64,000 bases of DNA from Metabacillus fastidiosus NBRC 101226 (GTDB lineage: Bacteria > Bacillota > Bacilli > Bacillales > Bacillaceae), in contig NZ_BCVG01000003.1 of the NCBI RefSeq assembly GCF_001591625.1, positions 55,118 through 119,117 of the forward strand, given 5' to 3'. The translations under genes and the position numbers were made by a program. Shown here piece after piece: positions 39,367 to 49,890 of this stretch (positions within the stretch are counted from its first letter, which is position 1; every line of letters begins with the position of its first letter). The notes under the pieces were generated by a model. The model was given only the letters and a program-made list of their open reading frames with translations, was not told the DNA's origin and did no database searches.

Positions 39367-42095
39367 TTGTTATTTCTTTTCAACTTAATTAAAATAATAG
39401 CCGCTAATAAAAATGAGGAATAAGCGGCTGTCCTAAGCGGCTCTTCACCTTTGAGCGGGTAAGATATTTTTTGCTCTCCAATCTCCCTTCCATCAGAGAC
39501 TACTTTTACTTGACCGTCTACAATTGTAAATCCCCAAACAGGAGATCTTTTTGTCCCATTGAATTTATCTTCAACGACAGTGTACCAATAATATGTTTTC
39601 GCAGGTATTAGTCCATTCCAAATGACAGAAGCTGTATTTCCACTTTTTACATCATTTACTTGTCCAATTAATGTATCTGTGTGTATATTCATCTCAAAAT
39701 AATCAGTTGCAACCATCTTCTCTCTCGGCTCCAGATCCAACTCAAGAGAAAATTCATCTTTCCCCGGAAAATAGGCAAAATCATAATAATTATATCGCTT
39801 TAAATAAGGTGAATATGTTCTTACATCAATTTTATTTGCTGAGACATCTACCCTTAAAAGGCGAATAAAACCTTGTCCCCCTTCTGGTGCACCTTGATAA
39901 TCAGCAAGCATTTGATACACTTTTCGATCCGATTTCCCATCGCCGTCATCATCGATTTCATCTACAAGTGTCTCACTGTCATGATAATGTCCGCAAAGAA
40001 CGAGCGCGACATTTTTATTTGGAACGACTACTTCTTCAAAAAGCTTGTTTCCAAGCGGACTTCGATTACCGCTTACGAGTAAATATTCATGAAAGGAAAG
40101 AATCGCTATCCTGTCAGGATATTTTGCTAATACTTCATTCATCCATTTTATTTCCTCGTCTCCTATCCCCCAGCCCATATACAGCATGAGGTAGTCATTT
40201 CCCTTAACCGAAATCAGATCATAATGCCCCTTATTATTTTTATAGGAACCTCCGTAAAATGATTTCTTTTCAAATCTGAATTCACCAAAGTATTTACTAT
40301 AATCTGTATAATCAGCATACTTATGATGAACATCATGGTTTCCTGCAAGGACACCATAAGGTACATTTGCTTTCTCCAATTCTTTCATATAGTGAGAAGC
40401 ATTTGCCCACTGCTTTTCGTCATTTGCCTTATCAACGATATCACCAGTATGAAAAACATATTCAATATTAAGCTTTTTTTCATTTTGTACAATCCAGTCA
40501 GTAATACTTTTGAAAATATGCGGATAACTTTCTGAATAATATTGTGTATCTGTCATCCATACGAATGAGTAATCGTATTTCTTTCTTTCTTTTGCAAGTT
40601 CATCCTGCACAATGACACTGATTTTTCTATCCTTTACGAAGTCACCAGCTTTTACTTTTCCAGTTAACGTAAATGGCTCTTTCCCCGCAATTTTTGAATC
40701 TGCTTCCAGCCATTTATCTTCCCGATAACTCCATGCGTACATCGTTACTTTTCGATTCGGCAAAGAATATCCTTTCCAAATAAACTCCACATCATCATCT
40801 TCCTTTACAGCTGTATCAACGGTAACGTCAAAACGGTGGTAAGGAAATTTTGTCATTGATTTTGTTTCTACCGTTTTACTATTAGCTGCAGCAATCTTTT
40901 TATATTCTGACTTTCTAAAACTTTGCTCTCCCTCAGGTCTGAATGTTTTCGGCGGCTCTGTCTCACTTTCATTTTTGAAAATTTTCATACTTTCCTTATT
41001 ACGGCTAGTATATTTATAAGCTTTGTAAAAGGAGACGTCTAAATAATCATCTGTAGGATCTGTTACTTTAACTGACAGTTTCGCATGATTCAATGAAACA
41101 TTTCCTGATTTAGATGTCGGCAATAACGGGGCTTCCTCCACTACGGAAAATGTCCGCTTTACAGTTCTCTTATTACCCGCCCTATCTTCAGCCGCTATCT
41201 TAAAAACATGTTCTCCTGGAGATAGATATGCTGAAGAAGTTACATAAGGCAGTGAAACAGATGTATTATCAACTTTAGCAATTATTTTCTTCACATCACT
41301 TAACTCGTCCTTAACACTAGCCTCAAGCTTAATCTCCCCCTTATATTCTTTCCCTTCTTCAATTGTAGGAATGATTTCTGGGGCCGTATTATCTACAGTA
41401 ATATTTGATTTTATTTCCTCATGGTTGTCTGCAATTACTTTTATTTCATAAGAACCGTCTCTCACTTGCTTCGTGTCCCATTCTTTCATAACGGAACGGA
41501 AATTTTCTTCTTTTAAATCAAATTGAAAATGGTATGCCTGCATCTTATCCCCCAGAACAATTTCTTTATGAAGATCATATGTGCTGTCACGAATAACTGT
41601 CCCATCACTTAAAATAAGACGTATATTTTTAATAAAAAAATCATCACGATTTTCTTCCGAATTATCATCAAAAGGAGATACTTTCGTACCTGAACGGATC
41701 GAAATTTTATTATCCGCACCAATTTTTAATTCATTGGCCGGAACAGGGACTGAGATCGTCTTATACGATTTAACCGTATCATCAAATGTTTTTAAAACTT
41801 TCGTGCCAATTGTTACTCCATTTTTAAAAAATAAGTTTGTTCCTTTCACTTCAAATACAAGCTGTGCATCATCTTCCAAAGCTTTGTACAGGTTTTTTTG
41901 TTCCTCACCATTAATTTCAATCCTAAGCGGCGATTTAGAATGATTCGAGGTTGCTTTAATCATTACTTTCCCTGATAATATTTCATTATTTTTTATATTA
42001 AGGCGTATTGCTTTCTCACTAATTTCGGCATTTGTTATACTTGCCGTAAAAATCATAGCAGTCGAAAATATAATTAAGCACATAATAGCTCTCAT
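39354..42095 (-). CDS. yvnB: Surface metallophosphoesterase, YvnB-like
   Basis: 913 residues from the ATG at 42095, which has GAGGG upstream; in-frame Mets at 42101 and 42170 lack one. A signal peptide (LIIFSTAMIFTASITNAEIS) is followed by Ig/fibronectin-like modules, then a calcineurin-type phosphoesterase with all motifs: FVWMTDTQYY, HTGDIVD, VLAGNHDVHHK and LCGHYHDSE. The C-terminus is YPLKGEEPLRT, a hydrophobic stretch and KLKRNNN, the shape of a sortase signal with a broken LPXTG. Location matches yvnB of B. subtilis, next to yvlD. Extracytoplasmic; substrate unknown. Confidence 0.85.
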   Translation of the reverse strand: MRAIMCLIIFSTAMIFTASITNAEISEKAIRLNIKNNEILSGKVMIKATSNHSKSPLRIEINGEEQKNLYKALEDDAQLVFEVKGTNLFFKNGVTIGTKVLKTFDDTVKSYKTISVPVPANELKIGADNKISIRSGTKVSPFDDNSEENRDDFFIKNIRLILSDGTVIRDSTYDLHKEIVLGDKMQAYHFQFDLKEENFRSVMKEWDTKQVRDGSYEIKVIADNHEEIKSNITVDNTAPEIIPTIEEGKEYKGEIKLEASVKDELSDVKKIIAKVDNTSVSLPYVTSSAYLSPGEHVFKIAAEDRAGNKRTVKRTFSVVEEAPLLPTSKSGNVSLNHAKLSVKVTDPTDDYLDVSFYKAYKYTSRNKESMKIFKNESETEPPKTFRPEGEQSFRKSEYKKIAAANSKTVETKSMTKFPYHRFDVTVDTAVKEDDDVEFIWKGYSLPNRKVTMYAWSYREDKWLEADSKIAGKEPFTLTGKVKAGDFVKDRKISVIVQDELAKERKKYDYSFVWMTDTQYYSESYPHIFKSITDWIVQNEKKLNIEYVFHTGDIVDKANDEKQWANASHYMKELEKANVPYGVLAGNHDVHHKYADYTDYSKYFGEFRFEKKSFYGGSYKNNKGHYDLISVKGNDYLMLYMGWGIGDEEIKWMNEVLAKYPDRIAILSFHEYLLVSGNRSPLGNKLFEEVVVPNKNVALVLCGHYHDSETLVDEIDDDGDGKSDRKVYQMLADYQGAPEGGQGFIRLLRVDVSANKIDVRTYSPYLKRYNYYDFAYFPGKDEFSLELDLEPREKMVATDYFEMNIHTDTLIGQVNDVKSGNTASVIWNGLIPAKTYYWYTVVEDKFNGTKRSPVWGFTIVDGQVKVVSDGREIGEQKISYPLKGEEPLRTAAYSSFLLAAIILIKLKRNNNIKI

Positions 42096-42246
42096 TTTCA
42101 TCCCTCTACAATCACTTTCATTATTAGTGTAAGTTTTTGTAGAATTGAGAGAAATATTCTCAAAATGCAAGCTCTATAGATACAAATTAATGTACTAACA
42201 TATATGAAACAAACCGTATAGTAAGCAATTTTTATCTATTTGGGCA

Positions 42247-42293
42247 CTTTTCAGCTTCAGCTGAAAAGCATTTGCAAGCTCTGCTTGCAAATG
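42247..42293. repeat. Two abutting perfect hairpins
   Basis: CTTTTCAGC-TTCA-GCTGAAAAG (42247-42268) is followed without a gap by CATTTGCAAGC-TCT-GCTTGCAAATG (42269-42293). It lies in the 327-base spacer upstream of the yvnB-like gene and downstream of yvlD. Nothing else gene-like is seen in that spacer. Confidence 0.9.
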
Positions 42294-42410
42294 GATAAGC
42301 CAAAAATCAACTAAGTTTTGCAATAACTCCAGGTTTAGAAACAGGAACTTTCTTTGGATAAGATATGTTAGAAACGTATCTTGAATTTATATATTTTTCC
42401 ACATAAAAAA

Positions 42411-42442
42411 AGAGAAGAAAATTTAATCTCCTCTCTTTTCAT
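42411..42442 (-). terminator. Terminator of the yvlABCD operon
   Basis: Minus-strand AAAGAGAGGAGA pairs imperfectly with TCTTCTCTTT and runs into T7. It overlaps the yvlD stop codon. Confidence 0.6.
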
Positions 42443-42791
42443 TCAATGGCTCAATTATTCCTTTTTGAATAAGTAAGTGAAAAATAGAAATAACGATAGA
42501 AGCGAGAATTGCTGTCCCAAACCCGTCAATTTCAAATGATTCCCCCATAATTCCCTGTGTCATCATTAAAGTGATTGCGTTTATAACAAATAAAAATAAT
42601 CCTAACGTAACAACTGTTATCGGCAAAGTCAGCAAAATAAGAATCGGTTTAACGAGAACATTCAAAACAGACAGAATGATACTCGCAATAATCGCTGCTC
42701 CAAACCCGCTTAAATGAAATGAGTCAAAATATCCTGCTATAACGATTAAAATAACAGCATTCACAAGAACGCTAACTGCCCACTTAATCAC
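42423..42791 (-). CDS. yvlD: YvlD, phage-holin-family-4 membrane protein
   Basis: 122 residues, four hydrophobic helices with short loops. Typical of the YvlD/mycobacterial-holin-like superfamily. Not a phage gene: it is the last gene of the chromosomal yvlABCD envelope operon. Its start overlaps the yvlC stop by eight bases. Molecular function unknown. Confidence 0.88.
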   Translation of the reverse strand: MIKWAVSVLVNAVILIVIAGYFDSFHLSGFGAAIIASIILSVLNVLVKPILILLTLPITVVTLGLFLFVINAITLMMTQGIMGESFEIDGFGTAILASIVISIFHLLIQKGIIEPLNEKRGD

Positions 42792-42993
42792 TCTTTATAA
42801 CATCCTCTTCATTCGGCACAACGAATGCCATTACAATATATACGAGCGGGAGCGGGAGGAAAGATGTCGCAAAGAGAGCAACAACAAAAACAATACGTAA
42901 TATTGTCGCATCTATCCCGAAATAATCCGCCAATCCACCGAGTATACCTGCAAGTTTCCGATCCGTTCGGGAACGGTACAATTTTTTCTTCAT
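42784..42993 (-). CDS. yvlC: PspC-domain protein YvlC
   Basis: 69 residues from the ATG at 42993 with GGTGG upstream. It opens KKLYRSRTDRKLAGILGGLA then DYFGID, the PspC signature, followed by one or two membrane helices. PspC proteins sense or respond to membrane stress. Partners YvlB and YvlD flank it. Confidence 0.92.
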   Translation of the reverse strand: MKKKLYRSRTDRKLAGILGGLADYFGIDATILRIVFVVALFATSFLPLPLVYIVMAFVVPNEEDVIKSD

Positions 42994-43015
42994 TTCTCCA
43001 CCTCTGTTTCTAAAC

Positions 43016-44095
43016 TTAAGATAAATGGATGGAACCAGTCTTAGAATCAGCAAAAACAGTTAATTGTTTTGTAGATGATTCATTTACTCTGAATTTCAAT
43101 TCTTTTTGCATCGTCTCATTTTTCTCAAAAATAATCTCTGCTCCTGGAACATCTGCGGAAAGTGAACCAAGATTCGATTTGAACTCACCGATAATATTAT
43201 TTTTATTAGTCGTATAAATATCAATATTTCCTGTTGTCGTTTTTGCATACAATGTATGGCAGTTTTCATCCGCTACATTTGCAATTAAATTACCATTAAA
43301 GCTTTGAATATCGAGTTTTTCAGCTGTTCCTTCATAGTGAATAAGTCCATTAATTGTTTCAGCTTCTACCTTTTTATATTGAGTCGCAGCCAGTTTAATT
43401 TGCCCATTCGCTGTTTCAAATTCTGCCTGATCTCCTTTTATGGAAGAGAAAGAAATAACACCATTTGCTGTTTTCGTTTTTAAATTGCTAATATGCAGCT
43501 GTTCTCCTCTTATTGGACCATTAAATAATTTAGCTTTCATTTGATCATATTCACGCTCTGGAACATAAATAAGTAAATTTGCTTTTATTGATTTTTTATT
43601 CGTATAAAAACGAAACTTATTGCCGCTCACTTCACATTCCACACCATTTAGGAAACTGTCTCTAGCGGAATCCTGATCTTCTGCACGGTACACCTTCGCA
43701 TCACATTCCACTCTAACATCCTGGTCAGACCAAGGCTTAATATTAATACTGCCACTCACAATTTCAATCTCGATTTCCTGGAATGAAGCTTGGCTGAATT
43801 GGAAGATATGCCTTACGTCAAAGGATTTCCCAAAATTCAAATCTAAATCCACTTCTTTTACCTTTTTAACAGCTTGATCAACGAAATCCATTAATTTAGC
43901 ACCTAATGATGGCTTATCATTTTTCACATTTTCAGCATGTTTATCTGTAAAAATAACATCTTCCGATAAAGCAGTTATTTTCTGTTCACTTGCCTTCTTC
44001 TCCTCTTCAAGCACTTCAATTAATGTAAGTGCCTCGCTTGCCGATAGTTTCCCCTCTTCAACAAGTTTTAAAATTCGTTTCCGTTCCTCTACCAT
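43016..44095 (-). CDS. yvlB: DUF4097 beta-helix protein YvlB
   Basis: 359 residues. The N-terminus is a short helical SHOCT-like segment (RILKLVEEGKLSASEALTLI). The remainder is a repetitive beta-rich DUF4097 domain with motifs such as TANGVISFSSIKG, TANGQIKLAATQY, TINGLIHYEGTA and TTTGNIDIYTTN, each about 20 residues apart. No signal peptide is seen, so it probably works on the inner face with YvlC. Part of the sigma-W-type envelope-stress yvl operon in B. subtilis. Confidence 0.9.
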   Translation of the reverse strand: MVEERKRILKLVEEGKLSASEALTLIEVLEEEKKASEQKITALSEDVIFTDKHAENVKNDKPSLGAKLMDFVDQAVKKVKEVDLDLNFGKSFDVRHIFQFSQASFQEIEIEIVSGSINIKPWSDQDVRVECDAKVYRAEDQDSARDSFLNGVECEVSGNKFRFYTNKKSIKANLLIYVPEREYDQMKAKLFNGPIRGEQLHISNLKTKTANGVISFSSIKGDQAEFETANGQIKLAATQYKKVEAETINGLIHYEGTAEKLDIQSFNGNLIANVADENCHTLYAKTTTGNIDIYTTNKNNIIGEFKSNLGSLSADVPGAEIIFEKNETMQKELKFRVNESSTKQLTVFADSKTGSIHLS

Positions 44096-44124
44096 CTTTC
44101 ATCCTCCTCTTGTTATGCTATTTA

Positions 44125-44442
44125 TTAATCTATAAGTACTTTAATACCCTGAACAATGTTATAAATAGTCACAGCCAAACTTATAACTGCTACAATCACC
44201 ATACCACTGACAAGAATCCAAGGAAATACAACTTCAGCAGTATTTAGAAATGCGCCTCCTATAAAAATACCGCCTAAAATAATACTAGCGATAAAAGGAA
44301 TAATATGTGATATGATCGATTTCTTTGCATGCGTCTTTACTTCATTATCATCAACGATAAAATAAACAACAATTGGAAATAAAAGAGCCGCAAAGAAAAC
44401 ACTGAAATAACATAAAGATGAGAACACTTTATTTCTATCCAT
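44125..44442 (-). CDS. yvlA: YvlA-like small membrane protein (DUF4870-like)
   Basis: 105 residues with about three hydrophobic helices. A GAGGAG site nine bases upstream picks the ATG at 44442; in-frame codons up to 44559 belong to the intergenic region. The motif DDNEVKTHAKKSIISHIIPF is typical of DUF4870-like proteins. First gene of yvlABCD. Confidence 0.8.
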   Translation of the reverse strand: MDRNKVFSSLCYFSVFFAALLFPIVVYFIVDDNEVKTHAKKSIISHIIPFIASIILGGIFIGGAFLNTAEVVFPWILVSGMVIVAVISLAVTIYNIVQGIKVLID

Positions 44443-44505
44443 CAAATTCATCTCCTCTCTATAAATTAATACGATTAAACAAAGCAGAAGTTTCATAAAA
44501 AATAA

Positions 44506-44650
44506 AGAGGATGTCCGATAAATCCTTAATAAGTTTGAAAAGCTGAAAGGCCCCTTCACAAAATCCTTGATTTTACTGGATTCTCATAAAGGGGCCTTGC
44601 AGGAGGATGTCTGGAAGGGGGTCGCCTTTTACCCCTTTTAGACATCCTCT
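44506..44650 (-). repeat. 145-bp double-hairpin element, family 1, copy 1 (doubles as uvrA terminator)
   Basis: It is bounded by AGAGGATGTC (44506-44515) and GACATCCTCT (44641-44650), perfect 10-bp terminal inverted repeats. Inside are stem B (GAGGATGTCT 44603-44612 / AGACATCCTC 44640-44649) and stem A (GGCCCCTT 44549-44556 / AAGGGGCC 44589-44596), whose loop contains AATCC/GGATT. Its right end includes the uvrA stop codon. A second copy lies at 54016-54160. Confidence 0.85.
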
Positions 44651-47516
44651 ATACTGATTCTTTTTCTCTAATTAATTTTTCCATTCTTGCCTTATCCCGC
44701 TCTAATATCGGTTTTAAATACTTTCCTGTATAAGATTGCTCTACATTCGCTACTTCTTCCGGAGTTCCGACCGCAACGATTTTACCACCTTTATCCCCGC
44801 CTTCAGGACCAAGATCAATTAAGTAATCGGCTGTCTTAATCACATCAAGATTATGTTCAATTACGAGAACAGTATCTCCATTCTCTACAAGTCTTTGGAG
44901 TACTTTTAACAATCTTGAAATATCATCAACGTGAAGTCCTGTCGTCGGCTCGTCTAAAATATATAAAGAGCGACCTGTTGATCTGCGGTGAAGTTCAGAA
45001 GCTAGCTTCACCCTCTGTGCCTCACCGCCTGATAAAGTAGTTGCAGGCTGGCCGAGTTTTATATAACCTAATCCGACGTCATAAATTGTTTGCAGCTTAC
45101 GATGGATTTTCGGAATATTTTCAAAAAATAATACGCCATCCTCCACTGTCATATCTAATATATCTGATATATTTTTCCCCTTGTATGTCACTTCAAGTGT
45201 TTCCCTGTTATAACGTTTTCCATGACATACTTCACAAGGAACATAAACATCAGGTAAAAAGTGCATTTCGATTTTGATAATTCCATCTCCACGGCATGCT
45301 TCACAGCGTCCGCCTTTTACGTTAAAGCTGAAACGTCCTTTTTTATAGCCGCGGACTTTCGCTTCATTCGTTGTTGCATACACATCACGAATATCGTCAA
45401 ACACACCAGTGTATGTGGCAGGGTTGGATCTCGGTGTTCTCCCTATCGGTGACTGGTCAATATCAATAACTTTATCGAGGTGTTCAATCCCTTTTATTTC
45501 TTTATATTCACCTGGCTTTGCTTTTGCATGATGCAGCTTCTGTGCAAGAGATTTATGCAAAATCTCGTTAACGAGTGTACTTTTGCCTGAACCAGAAACA
45601 CCTGTCACTGCCACAAACATTCCTAATGGAAACTTAATCGAAACATTATTTAAATTATTTTCCTTTGCTCCTTTAACTTCAATAAATCTGCCGTCCAGTT
45701 CTCTTCTTTCAATCGGCAGCGGAATAAATTTCTTCCCTGATAAATACTGGCCTGTTAATGAATTTTCATCATTCATTACTTCTTCTGGTGTACCCGCCGA
45801 AATGATTTCACCGCCATGAATACCGGCACCAGGACCGATATCAATTAAATAATCGGCAGCAATCATCGTATCCTCATCATGCTCAACAACAATGAGCGTA
45901 TTGCCGATATCACGCATATTTTGCAATGTTCCGATAAGACGGTCATTATCCCTTTGATGCAGGCCAATCGAAGGCTCATCTAAAATATAAAGGACACCTG
46001 TTAAACGTGAACCAATCTGGGTTGCAAGGCGAATCCTTTGTGCTTCACCACCTGACAATGTTCCTGCCGAACGATTGAGTGTTAAATAATCAAGCCCGAC
46101 ATTATTAAGGAAACCCAGTCTCTCAATAATTTCTTTTAAAATAAGATTCGCAATTTGCATCTCTTTATCTGTTAGTTGTAAGTTAGCAAAAAAAGTAAGT
46201 GAATCCTGAACAGATAATTTTGTTACTTCACCAATATGATTTCCGTCGATTAATACAGCTAATGTTTCCTTCTTTAATCGATACCCTTTACAAGTTGGAC
46301 ATGCCTGCTGTCCCATATACTTTTCCATTTGCTCACGGATGAAATCAGAACTTGTCTCTTTGTAGCGCCTTTCCACATTACGAACGACACCTTCAAATTG
46401 AATATAATTTTCTCTGATTTGACCGAAATCATTTTCATAACGGAAATAAATCTCTTCCCCATCACTGCCAAACAAAATTTTATCAAGCTGATGTTTCGGA
46501 ATATTCTCAACTGGAATATCCATATCAATGCCGTAATGATTACAGACAGCTTCAAGCAGCTGAGGATAATATTGAGAGCTTGTCGGCTCCCAAGGCGCAA
46601 TCGCATTTCCTTTCAAGGAAAGACTTTTATTTGGAATAATAAGATCTAAATCCACTTCGAGCTTTGATCCTAATCCATCACAATCAGGACATGCACCGAA
46701 CGGGCTGTTAAATGAAAACATACGCGGTTCTAACTCACCGATAGAAAAACCACAATGCGGACATGCATGATGCTCGCTGAAAAGAAGCTCTTCTTCGCCA
46801 ATAATCTCGATAATGACTCTGCCTTCACCTAATCTTAACGCCGTTTCTAAAGAGTCTGCTAGACGGGCTGAAACCCCTTCTTTCACAACAATTCGGTCAA
46901 TAACAACTTCAATCGAATGTTTTTTATTCTTCTCAAGAGAAATTTCTTCCGTAAGCTCCGTCATTTCTCCATCTACCCGAACACGTACATAGCCTTGCTT
47001 TTTAATTTCATCGAACACTTTCACATGTGTTCCTTTTCGACCTGATACAATTGGAGCAAGCACCTGCAGTTTTGTACGTTCCGGATATTCTAAAATCCGG
47101 TCCACCATTTGTTCAATTGTCTGCGAAGTGATTTCTATTTTATGTGTGGGACATACAGGTCGGCCGACACGCGCAAATAAAAGCCTTAAATAATCGTAGA
47201 TTTCTGTTACTGTTCCAACTGTTGAACGCGGGTTTCTGCTCGTCGTCTTCTGATCAATGGAAATTGCCGGTGACAATCCCTCAATTGCATCGACATCCGG
47301 CTTGTCCATCTGCCCTAAAAACTGGCGTGCATAAGCAGATAATGATTCAACATACCGTCTTTGTCCTTCTGCATAAATCGTATCAAATGCGAGTGATGAT
47401 TTACCCGATCCTGATAAACCGGTTAATACAACCAGTTTGTCACGCGGAATTTCTACATCAATATCTTTTAAATTATGAGCGCGGGCCCCTTTCACAACAA
47501 TTTTATCTATCGCCAT
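44649..47516 (-). CDS. uvrA: Excinuclease ABC subunit A
   Basis: 955 residues, full length. Two ABC ATPase modules: Walker [15 protein letters not shown] near residue 31 and [14 protein letters not shown] near residue 640; signatures [13 protein letters not shown] and [13 protein letters not shown]. Zinc fingers CPHCGF...CPDCDG and CEACRG...CEVCHG. It scans DNA for bulky lesions and loads UvrB. It follows uvrB by seven bases, so both are under the LexA box at 49572. Confidence 0.98.
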   Translation of the reverse strand: MAIDKIVVKGARAHNLKDIDVEIPRDKLVVLTGLSGSGKSSLAFDTIYAEGQRRYVESLSAYARQFLGQMDKPDVDAIEGLSPAISIDQKTTSRNPRSTVGTVTEIYDYLRLLFARVGRPVCPTHKIEITSQTIEQMVDRILEYPERTKLQVLAPIVSGRKGTHVKVFDEIKKQGYVRVRVDGEMTELTEEISLEKNKKHSIEVVIDRIVVKEGVSARLADSLETALRLGEGRVIIEIIGEEELLFSEHHACPHCGFSIGELEPRMFSFNSPFGACPDCDGLGSKLEVDLDLIIPNKSLSLKGNAIAPWEPTSSQYYPQLLEAVCNHYGIDMDIPVENIPKHQLDKILFGSDGEEIYFRYENDFGQIRENYIQFEGVVRNVERRYKETSSDFIREQMEKYMGQQACPTCKGYRLKKETLAVLIDGNHIGEVTKLSVQDSLTFFANLQLTDKEMQIANLILKEIIERLGFLNNVGLDYLTLNRSAGTLSGGEAQRIRLATQIGSRLTGVLYILDEPSIGLHQRDNDRLIGTLQNMRDIGNTLIVVEHDEDTMIAADYLIDIGPGAGIHGGEIISAGTPEEVMNDENSLTGQYLSGKKFIPLPIERRELDGRFIEVKGAKENNLNNVSIKFPLGMFVAVTGVSGSGKSTLVNEILHKSLAQKLHHAKAKPGEYKEIKGIEHLDKVIDIDQSPIGRTPRSNPATYTGVFDDIRDVYATTNEAKVRGYKKGRFSFNVKGGRCEACRGDGIIKIEMHFLPDVYVPCEVCHGKRYNRETLEVTYKGKNISDILDMTVEDGVLFFENIPKIHRKLQTIYDVGLGYIKLGQPATTLSGGEAQRVKLASELHRRSTGRSLYILDEPTTGLHVDDISRLLKVLQRLVENGDTVLVIEHNLDVIKTADYLIDLGPEGGDKGGKIVAVGTPEEVANVEQSYTGKYLKPILERDKARMEKLIREKESV

Positions 47517-47523
47517 TAATCTT

Positions 47524-49509
47524 TCATCCTTCCGCTTTAAGCTCTAAAATTAAATCACGTAATTCAGCAGCACGTTCAAAGTTCAATGCTCTTGCCGCCT
47601 CTTTCATTTCTGTTTCCATATCTGCAATGACTGTATCTCTTTCTTTCTTAGTTAACTTACTGAACTTAGAAACCGGTTTTGCTTCATATTCTTCCATCTC
47701 TTCTGCCGCAACTGTCGCTCTAATAACATCACGAATTTCCTTCTGAATTGTTTTCGGAGTAATACCATGCTTTTCATTGTATTCTTCCTGGATCCCGCGG
47801 CGGCGCTTCGTTTCATTTATCGCAATTTCCATTGAATTTGTTATTTTATCAGCATACATAATAACATGTCCGTTCTCATTACGAGCAGCACGTCCAATCG
47901 TCTGAATTAAAGAACGTTCCGAACGTAAGAAACCTTCTTTATCAGCATCAAGTATGCTAACAAGAGAAACTTCCGGAATATCAAGACCTTCCCTTAGCAG
48001 GTTAATCCCAATCAATACATCGTATTTTCCTAAGCGGAGCTCGCGGATAATTTCAATCCGTTCCAAAGTCTTTATTTCCGAGTGCAAATAGTTCACTTTA
48101 ATACCGATCTCTTTTAAATAATTCGTTAAATCCTCAGACATCTTTTTCGTCAAAGTCGTTACGAGCACACGCTCATTTCGTTTCACTCTTATATGAATCT
48201 CATCAATTAAATCATCAATTTGGCCTTGAATTGGTCTTACATCTATTGTAGGATCTAATAAACCTGTCGGGCGGATAATCTGTTCCACCATTTCAGGTGT
48301 ATGTTCCATCTCATATGGTCCAGGTGTCGCTGATACAAATAAAATATTATGGATATGGTCTTCGAATTCTCCAAACTTCAGCGGACGGTTGTCCATCGCT
48401 GACGGTAATCTGAATCCATGATCAACAAGCACTTGCTTTCTCGCCTGGTCACCGTTAAACATCCCTCTAATTTGCGGCAGTGTAACATGTGACTCATCGA
48501 TAACAATTAAAAAGTCATCAGGAAAATAATCGAGTAAAGTATACGGTGTCGCACCTGCTTCTCTTAATGTTAAATGCCTTGAATAGTTTTCAATTCCCGA
48601 ACAGAAACCCATTTCCCGCATCATTTCAAGATCGTATCGTGTTCTTTGTTCAAGTCGCTGCGCTTCCAACAGCTTTCCGTTATCCCTCATTATTTTCAGC
48701 TGTTCTTCAAGCTCTGCTTCAATATTTTTAATTGCTACTTGCATCTTTTCCTCACGTGTAACGAAGTGGGACGCAGGGAAAATTGCAACATGCTCACGGT
48801 CACCGATAATCTCTCCTGTTAATGCATCCACTTCCCTAATCCTGTCTATTTCATCTCCGAAAAACTCCACACGGATACAATGCTCATCTTTTGAAGCAGG
48901 GAAAATTTCTACCACATCACCACGTACACGAAACCTTCCCCTTTGGAAATCAATATCATTGCGCTCATACTGAACATCAACAAGACGGCGCAATAATTCA
49001 TTCCGCTCTATTTCCATTCCAGTTCTTAATGAAACGACAAGCTCTCGGTATTCTTCCGGCGAACCTAAACCGTAAATACACGACACACTGGCAATAATAA
49101 TGACATCTTTTCTCTCAAATAAAGAAGATGTCGCCGAGTGTCTGAGCTTATCTATTTCATCATTAATGCTTGCATCTTTTTCAATAAATGTATCTGTTTG
49201 CGGCACATATGCCTCTGGCTGGTAGTAATCATAATAACTGACGAAATATTCGACAGCATTATTAGGAAAAAACTCTTTAAATTCACTATATAATTGACCT
49301 GCTAATGTTTTATTATGTGCAATGACTAAAGTCGGTTTATTTATCTCTTTAATAACATTAGAAACAGTAAATGTCTTACCAGTTCCTGTTGCTCCTAGTA
49401 GTGTCTGATGTTTCTTTCCTTGATGGATTCCTTCTACTAATTCTTTTATTGCCGCCGGCTGATCTCCTTGCGGCTCATATTTTGAGACTAACTCAAATTG
49501 ATCATTCAC
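47524..49509 (-). CDS. uvrB: Excinuclease ABC subunit B
   Basis: 661 residues from a GTG at 49509 with GGGGG eight bases upstream; this gives the B. subtilis length. The ATG at 49524 has no site. Helicase motifs: [26 protein letters not shown] and [13 protein letters not shown]; beta-hairpin [16 protein letters not shown]-terminal UVR motif for UvrC ([20 protein letters not shown]). It verifies damage and recruits UvrC. SOS-regulated. Confidence 0.97.
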   Translation of the reverse strand: MNDQFELVSKYEPQGDQPAAIKELVEGIHQGKKHQTLLGATGTGKTFTVSNVIKEINKPTLVIAHNKTLAGQLYSEFKEFFPNNAVEYFVSYYDYYQPEAYVPQTDTFIEKDASINDEIDKLRHSATSSLFERKDVIIIASVSCIYGLGSPEEYRELVVSLRTGMEIERNELLRRLVDVQYERNDIDFQRGRFRVRGDVVEIFPASKDEHCIRVEFFGDEIDRIREVDALTGEIIGDREHVAIFPASHFVTREEKMQVAIKNIEAELEEQLKIMRDNGKLLEAQRLEQRTRYDLEMMREMGFCSGIENYSRHLTLREAGATPYTLLDYFPDDFLIVIDESHVTLPQIRGMFNGDQARKQVLVDHGFRLPSAMDNRPLKFGEFEDHIHNILFVSATPGPYEMEHTPEMVEQIIRPTGLLDPTIDVRPIQGQIDDLIDEIHIRVKRNERVLVTTLTKKMSEDLTNYLKEIGIKVNYLHSEIKTLERIEIIRELRLGKYDVLIGINLLREGLDIPEVSLVSILDADKEGFLRSERSLIQTIGRAARNENGHVIMYADKITNSMEIAINETKRRRGIQEEYNEKHGITPKTIQKEIRDVIRATVAAEEMEEYEAKPVSKFSKLTKKERDTVIADMETEMKEAARALNFERAAELRDLILELKAEG

Positions 49510-49571
49510 TAAGGAATCCCCCATTTCAACTAAATATACTATTTATTTTATCATATTTATTATTATTAATG

Positions 49572-49585
49572 CGAACTTTAGTTCG
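49572..49585 (-). promoter_or_regulatory. LexA (DinR) box of uvrBA
   Basis: CGAACTTTAGTTCG matches the Bacillus LexA consensus CGAAC-N4-GTTCG perfectly. It lies 63-76 bases upstream of the uvrB GTG. Confidence 0.93.
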
Positions 49586-49640
49586 ATAAAAATACAAACA
49601 GGAAAAGGAGCCACATTTATTGCAGCTCCTTTTCACTTTT

Positions 49641-49860
49641 TATCCCAGCCTTAACGGGCAGTAAGACTCCCGCTTCAAATTTCTAGCAATTCGACGAAAG
49701 TAAGCAGAAGATCCAACTGCCAGTAAAGGTTCAAACAACAGAACACATACTAAATTCATCACTGCACACGAACAACATATATATGAACCGCATAATGCGG
49801 ACACAATTAACCTTCAGTGCAGGATAAGAAAAACCCCACTGAAGGAAGTTTCACTTTATC
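49641..49860. repeat. Dispersed intergenic repeat, family 2, copy B
   Basis: The longer copy of the repeat at 36885-37013. It includes a perfect small hairpin CCGCAT-A-ATGCGG (49788-49800) and a stem CCTTCAGTG / CACTGAAGG (49811-49845). It fills the uvrB-csbA gap. On the minus strand it opens GATAAAGTGAAACTTCC and closes GGCTGGGATAAA. Confidence 0.7.
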
Positions 49861-49890
49861 ATTATTCCTTTTCAAACTTCATTTCAAACA

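Noticed and set aside
42423..42791. Phage holin annotation for yvlD
   Set aside because: The family name includes holin, but the gene is in the conserved chromosomal yvl operon and no other phage genes are present.
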